Shown piece after piece: positions 38,445 through 46,996 of a DNA stretch of 64,000 nucleotides; position 1 is the first letter of the stretch, and each line of letters opens with the position of its first letter. A model generated the notes under the pieces. The model saw only the letters and a program-made list of their open reading frames with translations. It had not been told where the DNA came from and ran no database searches. The translations under genes and the position numbers were made by a program. This stretch comes from Gp6-AA40 sp035293405 (GTDB lineage Bacteria > Acidobacteriota > Vicinamibacteria > Vicinamibacterales > UBA2999): positions 1-64,000 of the forward strand of contig DATDOE010000003.1 in NCBI GenBank assembly GCA_035293405.1, read 5' to 3'.

Positions 38445-39518
38445 ATGCGAATCGCCATCGACGCGCGCGAGATCACCGGCCGGCCAACCGGCGTCGGCCG
38501 CTACCTCTCACAGATTCTGGCCGCGTGGCAGGAATTGCCGGGTGCCTCGGCGCATGAATTCATCCTATGCGCGCCCGAACAGGTGACACTGCCAGGCTCG
38601 GGGACGCTCCAGGTCTCGAGCCTGTCCGCATCAGGTCACGGTACGACCTGGGAGCAATTCGCGCTGCCGCGCCTGGTCAGAAAGGCCGCGGCCGATGTGC
38701 TGTTCGCGCCGGCCTACACGGCGCCGCTTCGGTGCCCGGTTCCGGTGGTGCTGACCATTCACGACGTCTCCTTCGTGTCCCATCCCGAGTGGTTCTCGTG
38801 GCGTGAAGGTCTGCGGCGGCGTGTGCTCACACGCATGAGCGCGGGGCGCGCGGCCCGAGTCCTCGCGCAATCCAACTTCTCGAAGCGCGAAGCCGTGAAG
38901 TACCTCGGCCTCGATCAGTCGCGGGTCGACGTGATCTACCTCGGCACGACGACGCTCCGCACGGATGCCCCGCGGGAACCTCTCGTGCTCTATGTCGGAT
39001 CACTGTTCAACCGGCGCCATATCCCCGAGCTCATCGATGGCTTCGCCCTGCTCGCGGCGCGGCTCCCCACGGCACGGCTCGAAATCGTCGGCGACAACCG
39101 CACGCTGCCGGCGATCGACGTCGACGCGCTGATTGCGCGGAGCGGGGTGAGCGATCGCATCCGCGCGCGTCACTACGTGTCCGACGCCGAGCTGTCGTCG
39201 CTCTACGCCCGCGCGTCCGTCTTCGCGTTTCTGTCGGAGTACGAAGGATTCGGCCTCACCCCTCTCGAAGCGATGGCCGCCGGCATTCCCGTGGCGGTCC
39301 TCGACACCGACGTGGCCCGCGAGATCTACGGACCCGCGGCCGCGTACCTGGAGCGGCCGGACCCGAGCCTCATCGCCGCGACGCTCGAACGGCTGCTGGT
39401 CGACGACCACGAGCGCGCGCGCCTCCTCGACGCGGGCGCCGCACAGGTCGAGCGCTACTCGTGGCGCGAGTGCGCACATCGCACGCTTCAGGTACTGCTC
39501 GCCTGCACGGCCAGATAG
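38445..39518 (+). CDS. Glycosyltransferase family 4
   Basis: A 357-residue GT-B enzyme. It starts MRIAIDAREITGRPTGVGRYL; ATG 38445 was chosen because earlier in-frame codons lie inside the preceding gene. Key parts: LTIHDVSFVSHPEWFSWREG, LYVGSLFNRRHIPELIDGF and the E-x7-E motif YEGFGLTPLEAMAAGIPV. It resembles mannosyl- or glucosyl-transferases of capsule clusters. The next gene begins 2 bp after its stop, indicating coupling. Confidence 0.9.
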   Translation: MRIAIDAREITGRPTGVGRYLSQILAAWQELPGASAHEFILCAPEQVTLPGSGTLQVSSLSASGHGTTWEQFALPRLVRKAAADVLFAPAYTAPLRCPVPVVLTIHDVSFVSHPEWFSWREGLRRRVLTRMSAGRAARVLAQSNFSKREAVKYLGLDQSRVDVIYLGTTTLRTDAPREPLVLYVGSLFNRRHIPELIDGFALLAARLPTARLEIVGDNRTLPAIDVDALIARSGVSDRIRARHYVSDAELSSLYARASVFAFLSEYEGFGLTPLEAMAAGIPVAVLDTDVAREIYGPAAAYLERPDPSLIAATLERLLVDDHERARLLDAGAAQVERYSWRECAHRTLQVLLACTAR

Positions 39519-39520
39519 CC

Positions 39521-40336
39521 ATGCCGCGACTGTCGATCATCATCGTCAGCTACAACTCGCAGCGGGATATCGACGTGGCCCTGCGGTCTCTGACCCAGCC
39601 GGCGCCGCTCGTGTCTCACGAGATCGTGGTGATCGACAACGCCTCGACCGATGAGACGCCGGCGGCCCTGCGAGCCAGGTGGCCCGCCGTTCGCGTCATC
39701 GAGGCTGGCGCCAATCTGGGATTCGCAAAGGCCAACAATCGCGGGATACGTGAGACCTCGAGTGAGCTGGTGCTCCTCCTCAATCCGGACACCCGTGTGC
39801 CTCCTGGCGCGATCGATCGCCTGGTGGATCTGCTGTACGAGCGGCCCGACGTCGCGGTCATCGGGCCACGCATCGTGGATGGCCGCGGCCGCGCGGAGCT
39901 GTCGTTCGGCCGCATGATGGGCCCGCTGACCGAGCTCCGGCAGAAGATCCTGATCCGCGGCAACGATCGCGGCGTGCCGGTGATCACCGGGGCCGTCGAT
40001 CGCATGACGAGGCGGACCCGAGCGGTCGATTGGGTGAGCGGAGCGTGCCTGTTGATCCGCCGCGCCGACCTCGAGGCCGCGGGCCTGCTCGACGAGCGGT
40101 TCTTCATGTACACGGAAGACGTCGACCTCTGCGCCTCGGTGCGCGCCGGGGGTCGCCGCGTGCTGTTCGCCGCCGACGTGCAGATCGAACACCTGCGTGG
40201 CCGTTCGAGCACACCGGCGACGCACGCCGCCTATCGCCGAAGCCAGATTGCCTTCTACGAGAAGCATCATCCCGCCTGGGTCCCTATTCTTCGGGCTTAC
40301 CTGAAGGTTCGGGGACGACTACCCGATAAACCGTAA
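39521..40336 (+). CDS. Glycosyltransferase family 2
   Basis: A 271-residue inverting GT-A enzyme. The N-terminal signature LSIIIVSYNSQRDIDVALRSL is followed by VIDNASTDETPAALRARWP (Asp for nucleotide-sugar binding). LLLNPDTRVPPGA is the DxD-equivalent, and the later EDVDLCASVRAGGRRVLF contains the acidic catalytic site. This subtype is typical of rhamnosyltransferases and similar transferases in polysaccharide clusters. ATG 39521 was chosen because MPRLSIIIVSYN is the usual family start. Confidence 0.9.
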   Translation: MPRLSIIIVSYNSQRDIDVALRSLTQPAPLVSHEIVVIDNASTDETPAALRARWPAVRVIEAGANLGFAKANNRGIRETSSELVLLLNPDTRVPPGAIDRLVDLLYERPDVAVIGPRIVDGRGRAELSFGRMMGPLTELRQKILIRGNDRGVPVITGAVDRMTRRTRAVDWVSGACLLIRRADLEAAGLLDERFFMYTEDVDLCASVRAGGRRVLFAADVQIEHLRGRSSTPATHAAYRRSQIAFYEKHHPAWVPILRAYLKVRGRLPDKP

Positions 40337-40376
40337 ACGGAGGCTGGTAGGAACCGAGCCCGTCTCCGGCATTCTT

Positions 40377-41753
40377 ATGGATCAGGCCGGCTCACCGAAT
40401 TTCGCTTGGACATGCCCGTCCTGTGGACGCCGCGTGCCAAGACGTGTCGACGAGTGCAGATGTGGCTTTCACCAGGCCGACACGCCACTCGAGGACGCAC
40501 CTCTGCCCTCTTTCGAGCCGGAACCCACTCGCTCGGGGTCGCGCGGGCTTCTTGTAGCGGCAGGCCTCGTGCTGGCCGGCGTTGTCGCGTTGTACGCGAT
40601 GCGAACCGAGTCACCGTCCTCGGATGCGCCGGCGGCGCTTGAATCGCCCGCCGCCCCTGCGGCCACGGCAGCACCCACAGAGGCACCCGCCGACGTCGGA
40701 GATGCCGGTTCACCGGCTCCGGTCGCGCTCGAAGTGGCGCCGGTGGCCGCCGCACCAGCGAGTACGGCGCCGCCGTCCTCCTTCGAAGATATCGTGAGTC
40801 GCGTCCTGCCCGCAGTGGCCTCGATCACCGCCGGCCAGGCGCGCGGAACCGGCTTCTTCATCCGCCCCGATCAGGTGTTGACCAACGCGCACGTCGTGCA
40901 GGGACAAACGTCGGTCACCCTGCAAGTCGGCAACGCGAGCTACACCGCGCGCGTGATGACCGTCTCGACCGGCAGCGATCTCGCGGTGCTGCACGTGTAC
41001 AACCCCAACCCGAATCAACCGATCCTGAAGATGGGCTCGGTGTCGGGCGCGCGCGTCGGACAGGAAGTCATCGCGGTGGGGTCGGCCCTCGGGGTGCTGT
41101 CCAACACTGTCACGCGCGGCATCATCAGCGCCGTGCGGCAGGTCGGCAGCGTCACGCTGTTGCAGACCGACGCGGCGATCAACCCGGGCAACAGTGGCGG
41201 CCCATTGGTCGATCGCTCCGGCCTCGTCATCGGCATCAACTCGATGGCGGTGGCGGCGCAGGCTGGACAAGGCCTGGCCTTCGCGGTCGCGATCGATCAC
41301 GCCGCACAGTTGCTCAATGGTCAGGGGTCGACCTACACCACCCAGACTCCACTGACGGCGCTGACGAAGGCGATGGGCGGCGGCCCCAGCGAGGGCGATC
41401 AACTGCGCGCGCAGGGAGAGCAGGCGTATGGCCGCGTGCTCGAGTGGGCGGGACGCAATGGCGAACAACTGGACCAGTATTGGGACAAGTACGCCTCGTC
41501 GTGCGTGGCATCGTCATCACGCTCAGGGGATCGTGCGTGGTTCGCCGTGTTCGAGCCCAACGGCGTGCGTATCAACCCCAGGTCCACGTATAACTGCCAG
41601 AGCTGGCTCGACACCCTGCAGAGCAACGCCACGCCCATCAGAGCTGAAGTCGACAAGGCCGCGGAAGCGGCCCGCCAGAGCGGCGTGTACCCCGGCGTGT
41701 TGCGCGACCTCCGCCGGCGTCACCGCATGAATTGGACGGGCTGGGATCGCTAG
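40377..41753 (+). CDS. Membrane-anchored trypsin-like serine protease with zinc ribbon
   Basis: A 458-residue protein with an unusual architecture. The cytoplasmic N-terminus carries a CxxC...CxC zinc-ribbon-like motif (Cys13, Cys16, Cys27, Cys29), then one transmembrane helix (about 57-75), a Pro/Ala/Ser-rich linker (about 80-135) and a trypsin-fold domain. The HtrA-type triad is His172 (LTNAHVV), Asp201 (GSDLAVL) and Ser273 (NPGNSGGPLVD). No PDZ domain follows; instead there is a C-terminal region of about 140 residues with no recognised fold, holding a Cys pair (SSCVASS and YNCQSW). It is inserted within the glycosyltransferase run, probably as an envelope quality-control or processing protease. 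It starts 40 bp after the GT2 gene. Confidence 0.88.
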   Translation: MDQAGSPNFAWTCPSCGRRVPRRVDECRCGFHQADTPLEDAPLPSFEPEPTRSGSRGLLVAAGLVLAGVVALYAMRTESPSSDAPAALESPAAPAATAAPTEAPADVGDAGSPAPVALEVAPVAAAPASTAPPSSFEDIVSRVLPAVASITAGQARGTGFFIRPDQVLTNAHVVQGQTSVTLQVGNASYTARVMTVSTGSDLAVLHVYNPNPNQPILKMGSVSGARVGQEVIAVGSALGVLSNTVTRGIISAVRQVGSVTLLQTDAAINPGNSGGPLVDRSGLVIGINSMAVAAQAGQGLAFAVAIDHAAQLLNGQGSTYTTQTPLTALTKAMGGGPSEGDQLRAQGEQAYGRVLEWAGRNGEQLDQYWDKYASSCVASSSRSGDRAWFAVFEPNGVRINPRSTYNCQSWLDTLQSNATPIRAEVDKAAEAARQSGVYPGVLRDLRRRHRMNWTGWDR

Positions 41754-41758
41754 GCATG

Positions 41759-41764
41759 TAGAAT
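41759..41764 (+). promoter_or_regulatory. -10 box TAGAAT, leaderless start candidate
   Basis: TAGAAT ends 9 nt before ATG 41774 and begins 5 nt after the protease stop, so this gene may have its own start site. No Shine-Dalgarno or good -35 is visible. Confidence 0.45.
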
Positions 41765-41773
41765 GCCAGCGAC

Positions 41774-42904
41774 ATGCGAGTCGCGATCGACGCGCGGAAG
41801 CTTCACGATTTCGGCATCGGCACCTACATCCGCAATCTCCTGCGGCAGCTCGCGCGCATCGATCACGACACGGAATATGTCCTGCTGTGCGGTGAAGGGG
41901 ACCTCGGGGTGGCGGCGCAGCTCGGCCCGAACTTCCGTGCCGTCCTCGAACCCTCGCCCAACTACTCCATCCGCGAGCAGATTCACGTGCCCTGGGTCCT
42001 GCGACGTGAGCGCCCGGACCTCTATCACGCGCCGCACTACGTGCTGCCGGCCGGAGTCCGCTGCCGCTCGGTCGTGACGATTCACGACTGCATCCACCTG
42101 ATGTTTCCGCAGTACCTGCCGAGCCGGGTCGCGTACGCCTACGCACGCGCCCAGATGTGGGCCGCGGCGCGCCGATCCGATTGCATTCTGACCGTGTCGG
42201 ACGCCTCCAAGCGGGACATCCTGAACCTGTTCAACGTGCCACCTGAAAAGATCGTCGTCATCTACAACGCCATCGACGCGCACTTCTCAGTGACTCCGCC
42301 GGAAGAGGCGGTCGCGCGCGTGCGCGAGCGGTATCAGCTGGACCATAAGTTCGTGCTCTATGTCGGCAACATCAAGCCGCACAAGAACCTCGTACGGCTG
42401 ATCGAGGCATTCGCCGAGCTCCGCCGGGGCGACCTCGAGGATCTCAAGCTGCTCATCATCGGGGATGAGATCTCGAAGCTGCCGGCCCTGCGACGCGCCG
42501 TGCACCGCCACAAGCTGCACAAGCACGTCCGCTTCCTCGGCTACCTTCCGGACGACCAGTTGGCCGTCCTCTATCGGCTGGCGTCGGTGTTCGTGTTTCC
42601 GTCGCTGTACGAAGGCTTCGGTCTGCCACCACTCGAAGCGATGGCCAGCGGCACGCCGGTGGTCACTTCGAACGTGTCATCCCTGCCTGAAGTCGTCGGC
42701 GACGCCGCCGTGCTGGTGGATCCGTACGACGTCGACTCGATCGTCGACGGTCTCCGGCAGGTGCTGACCGATCCCGCTCGCGCGGCGGAGATGCGCCGCA
42801 GGGGCCTCGATCGGGCCCGCGAGTTTTCGTGGGAGCGTTCGGTCGCCAAGACGCTCGCGGTCTACCGGCACATCGGAGCACCGCTCACGTCCGCAGCCGT
42901 ATGA
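41774..42904 (+). CDS. Glycosyltransferase family 4
   Basis: A 376-residue GT-B enzyme: MRVAIDARKLHDFGIGTYI, VVTIHDCIHLMFPQYL, LYVGNIKPHKNLVRLIEAF and E-x7-E in YEGFGLPPLEAMASGTPV. Similar to mannosyltransferases of capsule and O-antigen clusters. Its stop overlaps the next start as ATGA (translational coupling). Confidence 0.92.
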   Translation: MRVAIDARKLHDFGIGTYIRNLLRQLARIDHDTEYVLLCGEGDLGVAAQLGPNFRAVLEPSPNYSIREQIHVPWVLRRERPDLYHAPHYVLPAGVRCRSVVTIHDCIHLMFPQYLPSRVAYAYARAQMWAAARRSDCILTVSDASKRDILNLFNVPPEKIVVIYNAIDAHFSVTPPEEAVARVRERYQLDHKFVLYVGNIKPHKNLVRLIEAFAELRRGDLEDLKLLIIGDEISKLPALRRAVHRHKLHKHVRFLGYLPDDQLAVLYRLASVFVFPSLYEGFGLPPLEAMASGTPVVTSNVSSLPEVVGDAAVLVDPYDVDSIVDGLRQVLTDPARAAEMRRRGLDRAREFSWERSVAKTLAVYRHIGAPLTSAAV

Positions 42905-44013
42905 AAGTCGCGCTCGTCCACGACTGGCTGACGGGCATGCGGGGCGGCGAAAAGGTCCTGGAAGAGCTCTGCGGTCTCTACCCGGACGCGGACATCCACA
43001 CCCTCTTTCACATGAGGGGGTCGGTCTCCCCGACGATCGAGCGCCATCGCGTGCGGACGTCGTTCCTGCAGCGATTGCCCCTGGCCGGCACGCAGTATCG
43101 GCGCTATCTGCCGCTGTTTCCCTTTGCGATCGAGCAGTTCGATCTCGACGCCTATGATCTGGTCATCAGCTCGAGCCATTGTGCGGCCAAAGGTGCGGTG
43201 ACGCCTGGACGTGCACGCCATATCTGCTACTGTCATTCCCCGATGCGATATGCGTGGGATCAGTTCGATGCGTATTTCGGACCGGCACGGGTGGGCGGCG
43301 TCGCGAGCCGATGGATCTACCGGCCGATGCTGGCACGGCTGGCGCGATGGGACGCCTCCACGGCCGGCCGCGTGGGTCGTTTCGTGGCGAACTCGGCGCA
43401 CGTTGCCGCGAGGATCGAGCGATACTATAATCGCCACGCGACGATCGTCTATCCGCCTGTTGACACGGTCTTCTACCACCCCGCCGCCGTTTCGCCGGAG
43501 CGCCACTTTCTGATCGTGTCCGCCTTCGTGCCGTACAAAAGGATTGATCTGGCCATCGAAGCCTGCCGTCGTGCCGGTGTGGGTCTCCGAATCGTCGGGG
43601 ACGGTCCCGATCGCCGCCGGCTCGCGCACTCTGCGGGGCCGGACGTGGCCTTTCTCGGGCGGCTCACCAACGAACAGATCCGTGACGAGTACCGCCGCGC
43701 CCACGCGGTGATTCTCGCCGGCGAAGAGGACTTCGGCATCGTCCCGGTCGAGGCTCAGGCCTGTGGGCGTCCGGTGGTCGCGCTCGGTCTCGGCGGAGCG
43801 GTCGAAACGGTGATCGACGGCGAGACCGGCGTGCTGTTCCCCGAAGCGACCGTGGAGTCCCTCACCGCTGCGCTCGCCCGCGCCTCGGCGATCCCCTTTG
43901 ACTCCGAACGGATTCGGACCCACGCCGAGACATTCTCACGCGATCGCCACGTGCACGCGATGCAGCGCGTGATTGACGAGACGATGGCCGCGCCGGTGGA
44001 GGCGCGGTGGTAA
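42901..44013 (+). CDS. Glycosyltransferase family 4
   Basis: A 370-residue GT-B enzyme beginning MKVALVHDWLTGMRGGEKVLEEL; the coupled ATG 42901 is the natural start. It has FLIVSAFVPYKRIDLAIEA, FLGRLTNEQIRDEYRRA and the E-x7-E-like motif EEDFGIVPVEAQACGRPVVA. This subtype (mannosyltransferase/PelF-like start) often occurs in exopolysaccharide loci just before the initiating phosphotransferase, as here. It overlaps the phosphotransferase gene by 7 bp. Confidence 0.92.
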   Translation: MKVALVHDWLTGMRGGEKVLEELCGLYPDADIHTLFHMRGSVSPTIERHRVRTSFLQRLPLAGTQYRRYLPLFPFAIEQFDLDAYDLVISSSHCAAKGAVTPGRARHICYCHSPMRYAWDQFDAYFGPARVGGVASRWIYRPMLARLARWDASTAGRVGRFVANSAHVAARIERYYNRHATIVYPPVDTVFYHPAAVSPERHFLIVSAFVPYKRIDLAIEACRRAGVGLRIVGDGPDRRRLAHSAGPDVAFLGRLTNEQIRDEYRRAHAVILAGEEDFGIVPVEAQACGRPVVALGLGGAVETVIDGETGVLFPEATVESLTAALARASAIPFDSERIRTHAETFSRDRHVHAMQRVIDETMAAPVEARW

Positions 44014-45449
44014 GGCGCCACAACCGCCTGCTCGTCGCGCTCTACGTCATCAGCGATGCCGTGCTCGCGATGTGGGCCTTCATCCTGGCCTACGGCATCC
44101 GCTTCGAGAGCGGCCTGATCTCGGTCAGACTGGGCTATCCGCCGATCGAGCAGTATCTGAACCTCCTGCCGCTTGTCGCCATCCTCACGCCGTTCGCATT
44201 CTGGCTGCAAGGTGTGTATCGCCTCCGCCGCGGCCGCTCGCGCGTGGACGACTTCTTCGCGGTCTTCATCGGCAGCATTCTCGCGGTTGTCTTCGGTGTG
44301 GTCTCGACGTTGTATGTGGGCGCCTACTACGCGTCGGACACGGCCAGGGCGCAAGGCTCCTACCAGGTGTCCCAGATCGTGTGGGGCCTCTTCCTCGTGC
44401 TCAACCTGATGTTCACGTATGCCTCGCGCGAGACGGTTCGCGAGCTGCTCGAACGGCGCTGGCGCGCCGGGATCGGGTTGAAACGCATCCTCATCGCCGG
44501 CGCTGGCGATCTGGGCCGCATGGTCGCGGACCGGATGCTCCAGCATCGCGAGCTGGGCTATCAGGTCATCGGGTTCCTCGACGACCGTGCCGGCGGCGAC
44601 CACATCGGCTATCGCGGCCTGCCGCTGCTCGGCACGCTGTCCGAGCTCGCCGAGATCGCACAGCGGGAGCGCGCGGACCACCTCTATGTGACGCTTCCCC
44701 TTGAAGAGCACGCCAAGCTACTCGACCTCATGGAGATTTCGAGCCGCGAGTTCATCGACGTCAAGGTGGTGCCGGACATCCTGCAGTTCATCGCGCTGCG
44801 CGCGCGCCTGGAGGATCTCGATGGCCTGCCGGTCATCAACATCAACGAGGTGCCGCTCCAGGGCTTCAATACGTGGCTGAAGCGCGGCCTCGATATCGCG
44901 CTGTCGTCGGCGGCGATGACCGCGCTCGCGATTCCCTTCGGGCTGATCGCCGCGCTGGTGAAGTGGACGTCGCCCGGCCCGGTGTTCTACCGGCAGGAGC
45001 GCATGGGGCTCGACGGCAAGGCCTTCACCGTCTACAAGTTTCGCTCGATGAATCAGGACGCCGAAGAGGATACCGGGCCGGTGTGGGCGCGCGACGACGA
45101 CCCCCGGACCACCGCGGTCGGGCGATGGCTGCGGCGCATGGATCTCGACGAGCTGCCGCAGTTCTGGAACGTTCTCAAAGGCGACATGTCGATCGTCGGC
45201 CCACGACCGGAGCGGCCGTTCTTCGTCGAGCAGTTCAAGCACCGCATCCCGCAGTACATGTTGCGCCACAAGGTGAAAGCGGGGATCACCGGCTGGGCGC
45301 AGGTCAATGGCTGGCGCGGCAACACGTCGCTCGAAAAGCGCATCGAGTACGACCTGTACTACATCGAGAACTGGTCAGTGACGCTCGATCTGAAAATCAT
45401 GTGGCTCACGCTCGTGCGCGGCCTGTTCCAACGCGGCGTGGCGTACTGA
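44007..45449 (+). CDS. Polyprenyl-phosphate glycosyl-1-phosphotransferase
   Basis: A 480-residue WcaJ/WbaP-type initiating enzyme. Four N-terminal helices (about residues 8-28, 48-70, 80-103, 115-135) precede a CoA-binding-like soluble domain (ILIAGAGDLGRMVADRML). The C-terminal catalytic domain has KRGLDIALSSAAMTALAIP, SPGPVFYRQERMGLDGKAFTVYKFRSM, and the catalytic acidic pair in DLDELPQFWNVLKGDMSIVGPRPERP. It transfers a sugar phosphate (often glucose) to undecaprenyl phosphate, starting the repeat unit. Start GTG 44007 overlaps the previous gene. Confidence 0.93.
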   Translation: MVRRHNRLLVALYVISDAVLAMWAFILAYGIRFESGLISVRLGYPPIEQYLNLLPLVAILTPFAFWLQGVYRLRRGRSRVDDFFAVFIGSILAVVFGVVSTLYVGAYYASDTARAQGSYQVSQIVWGLFLVLNLMFTYASRETVRELLERRWRAGIGLKRILIAGAGDLGRMVADRMLQHRELGYQVIGFLDDRAGGDHIGYRGLPLLGTLSELAEIAQRERADHLYVTLPLEEHAKLLDLMEISSREFIDVKVVPDILQFIALRARLEDLDGLPVININEVPLQGFNTWLKRGLDIALSSAAMTALAIPFGLIAALVKWTSPGPVFYRQERMGLDGKAFTVYKFRSMNQDAEEDTGPVWARDDDPRTTAVGRWLRRMDLDELPQFWNVLKGDMSIVGPRPERPFFVEQFKHRIPQYMLRHKVKAGITGWAQVNGWRGNTSLEKRIEYDLYYIENWSVTLDLKIMWLTLVRGLFQRGVAY

Positions 45450-45489
45450 TGCCTGTCGCGGTCCTACCCCTGGCCGAAAGGTCCGTCTA

Positions 45490-46434
45490 TTGTCCCGAAT
45501 AGTCGTTACCGGCGCCGCCGGCTTCATCGGATCACATCTCTCTGAAGCGCTCCTCGACCGCGGCCACTCGGTGGTCGGGATCGACAATCTGCTCACCGGC
45601 GACATGGCCAATGTCGCGCACCTGCGCGATCGCGACTTCCAGTTCATTCGCCACGACGTGACGCAGTATGTGGACGTTGACGGCCACGTCGACTGCGTGC
45701 TGCACTGGGCGAGCCCGGCCAGCCCGATCGACTACCTCGAGCTGCCGATTCAGACGCTGAAGGTCGGGTCGCTCGGCACGCACAACGCCTTGGGTCTCGC
45801 CAAGGCCAAGCGCGCACGGTTCGTGATCGCCTCGACGTCCGAGATCTACGGCGACCCGAAGGAGCATCCGCAGAAGGAAACCTACTGGGGCAACGTCAAT
45901 CCGATCGGTCCCCGCGGGGTCTACGACGAAGCCAAGCGATTCGCCGAAGCGATCACGATGGCCTACCACCGGGTCCATGCCGTCGATGCGAAGATCGTGC
46001 GGATCTTCAACACCTACGGCCCGCGGATGCGGCTGCGCGACGGCCGCGCGGTTCCGGCATTCATGTCGCAGGCGCTCGCCAATGAGGACGTCACGATCTT
46101 CGGCGACGGCACGCAGACGCGGAGCTTCTGCTACGTCACCGATCTGGTGGACGGCATCCTCGGACTGATGGACTCGGACACCAATGAGCCGATGAACATC
46201 GGCAACCCGCACGAAGTCACGATCGAGCAGATCGCCAGAACCATCATCAGGCTCGTGGGCTCGACCAGCCGGCTCGTCTACCGTCCGCTGCCGGTCGACG
46301 ACCCCAAGCAGCGGCAGCCTGATATCACTCGCGCACGGACGCTGCTCGGTTGGGAACCCAAGGTGGGTCTCGAGGAAGGCCTGCTGAAAACGGTGGGCTA
46401 CTTCAAGACGAAGCTGGCAGCTGAGGCTCGTTGA
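45490..46434 (+). CDS. UDP-glucuronate decarboxylase (UDP-xylose synthase)
   Basis: A 314-residue extended SDR converting UDP-glucuronate to UDP-xylose. NAD-binding TGAAGFIGSH at 6-15, catalytic STSEIYGDP with Tyr-x3-Lys in YDEAKRFAE, and FNTYGPRMRLRDGRAVPAF and RSFCYVTDLVDGI, all characteristic of UXS rather than UDP-glucose epimerase. The start is TTG 45490 with GAAAGG 9 nt upstream; no ATG fits. Together with ugd it makes UDP-xylose for the polymer. Its 3' end overlaps convergent pgsA by 32 bp. Confidence 0.93.
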   Translation: MSRIVVTGAAGFIGSHLSEALLDRGHSVVGIDNLLTGDMANVAHLRDRDFQFIRHDVTQYVDVDGHVDCVLHWASPASPIDYLELPIQTLKVGSLGTHNALGLAKAKRARFVIASTSEIYGDPKEHPQKETYWGNVNPIGPRGVYDEAKRFAEAITMAYHRVHAVDAKIVRIFNTYGPRMRLRDGRAVPAFMSQALANEDVTIFGDGTQTRSFCYVTDLVDGILGLMDSDTNEPMNIGNPHEVTIEQIARTIIRLVGSTSRLVYRPLPVDDPKQRQPDITRARTLLGWEPKVGLEEGLLKTVGYFKTKLAAEAR

Positions 46435-46975
46435 TCAGACGCCGAAGCCGGAGGAAGTAGTCGCCGCTCGAGACCAGCGTCAGCGCCAGCGACAGCCAGA
46501 TCGCCAGATCCACGACCACCGACGTCTGGCGCAGGTAGTTGAAGTACATCACCGCGACGCTGGTCAGAATGAACGCGGCCGTGGTCATCTTTCCCCACAT
46601 CGACGGCCGGAACGTGCGCGGCCCCATCGCCAGGTTCACGATCGCGACGACGCCGATGATCACCACGTCCCGGCTGATGACGACCACCGTCAGCCACAAG
46701 GGCAGGTGATTGGTCAACGGAAGGCCAGGGAGCGTGAGCACGATGAACGTGGTGACGAGCAGGAGCTTGTCAGCCAGCGGATCCAACCAGGCCCCGAGGC
46801 TCGTGCGCTGACCCGCCCGGCGCGCAATCAGCCCGTCGAGCGCGTCGGTGATGCCAGCGGTGATGAAGACGATCAGCGCGGCCCCGAGATGACCGTACAC
46901 AACCAGCAGCACGAAGGCCGGGATCAGCATGATCCGGAGAATCGTCAACTGGTTGGCGATGGTCAGGTTCCGCAC
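46403..46975 (-). CDS. pgsA: CDP-diacylglycerol-glycerol-3-phosphate phosphatidyltransferase
   Basis: A 190-residue integral membrane enzyme of the CDP-alcohol phosphatidyltransferase family. The signature DALDGLIARRAGQRTSLGAWLDPLADK contains DGx2ARx8Gx3Dx3D with all Asp residues intact. About five helices. It makes phosphatidylglycerophosphate for PG synthesis; the short length and N-terminal NLTIANQLTILRI fit PgsA. GTG 46975 lies 21 bp after the TPR/SLH gene's stop, so the two and hflX may form one minus-strand unit. Confidence 0.88.
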   Translation of the reverse strand: MRNLTIANQLTILRIMLIPAFVLLVVYGHLGAALIVFITAGITDALDGLIARRAGQRTSLGAWLDPLADKLLLVTTFIVLTLPGLPLTNHLPLWLTVVVISRDVVIIGVVAIVNLAMGPRTFRPSMWGKMTTAAFILTSVAVMYFNYLRQTSVVVDLAIWLSLALTLVSSGDYFLRLRRLINEPQLPASS

Positions 46976-46996
46976 GTCGCACCGTCTCTCGCAGTC

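Noticed and set aside
45450..45500. A 16-codon ORF between the phosphotransferase and UDP-glucuronate decarboxylase
   Set aside because: It begins in the overlap with the previous stop and ends past the TTG start of the next gene; no evidence for a leader peptide.
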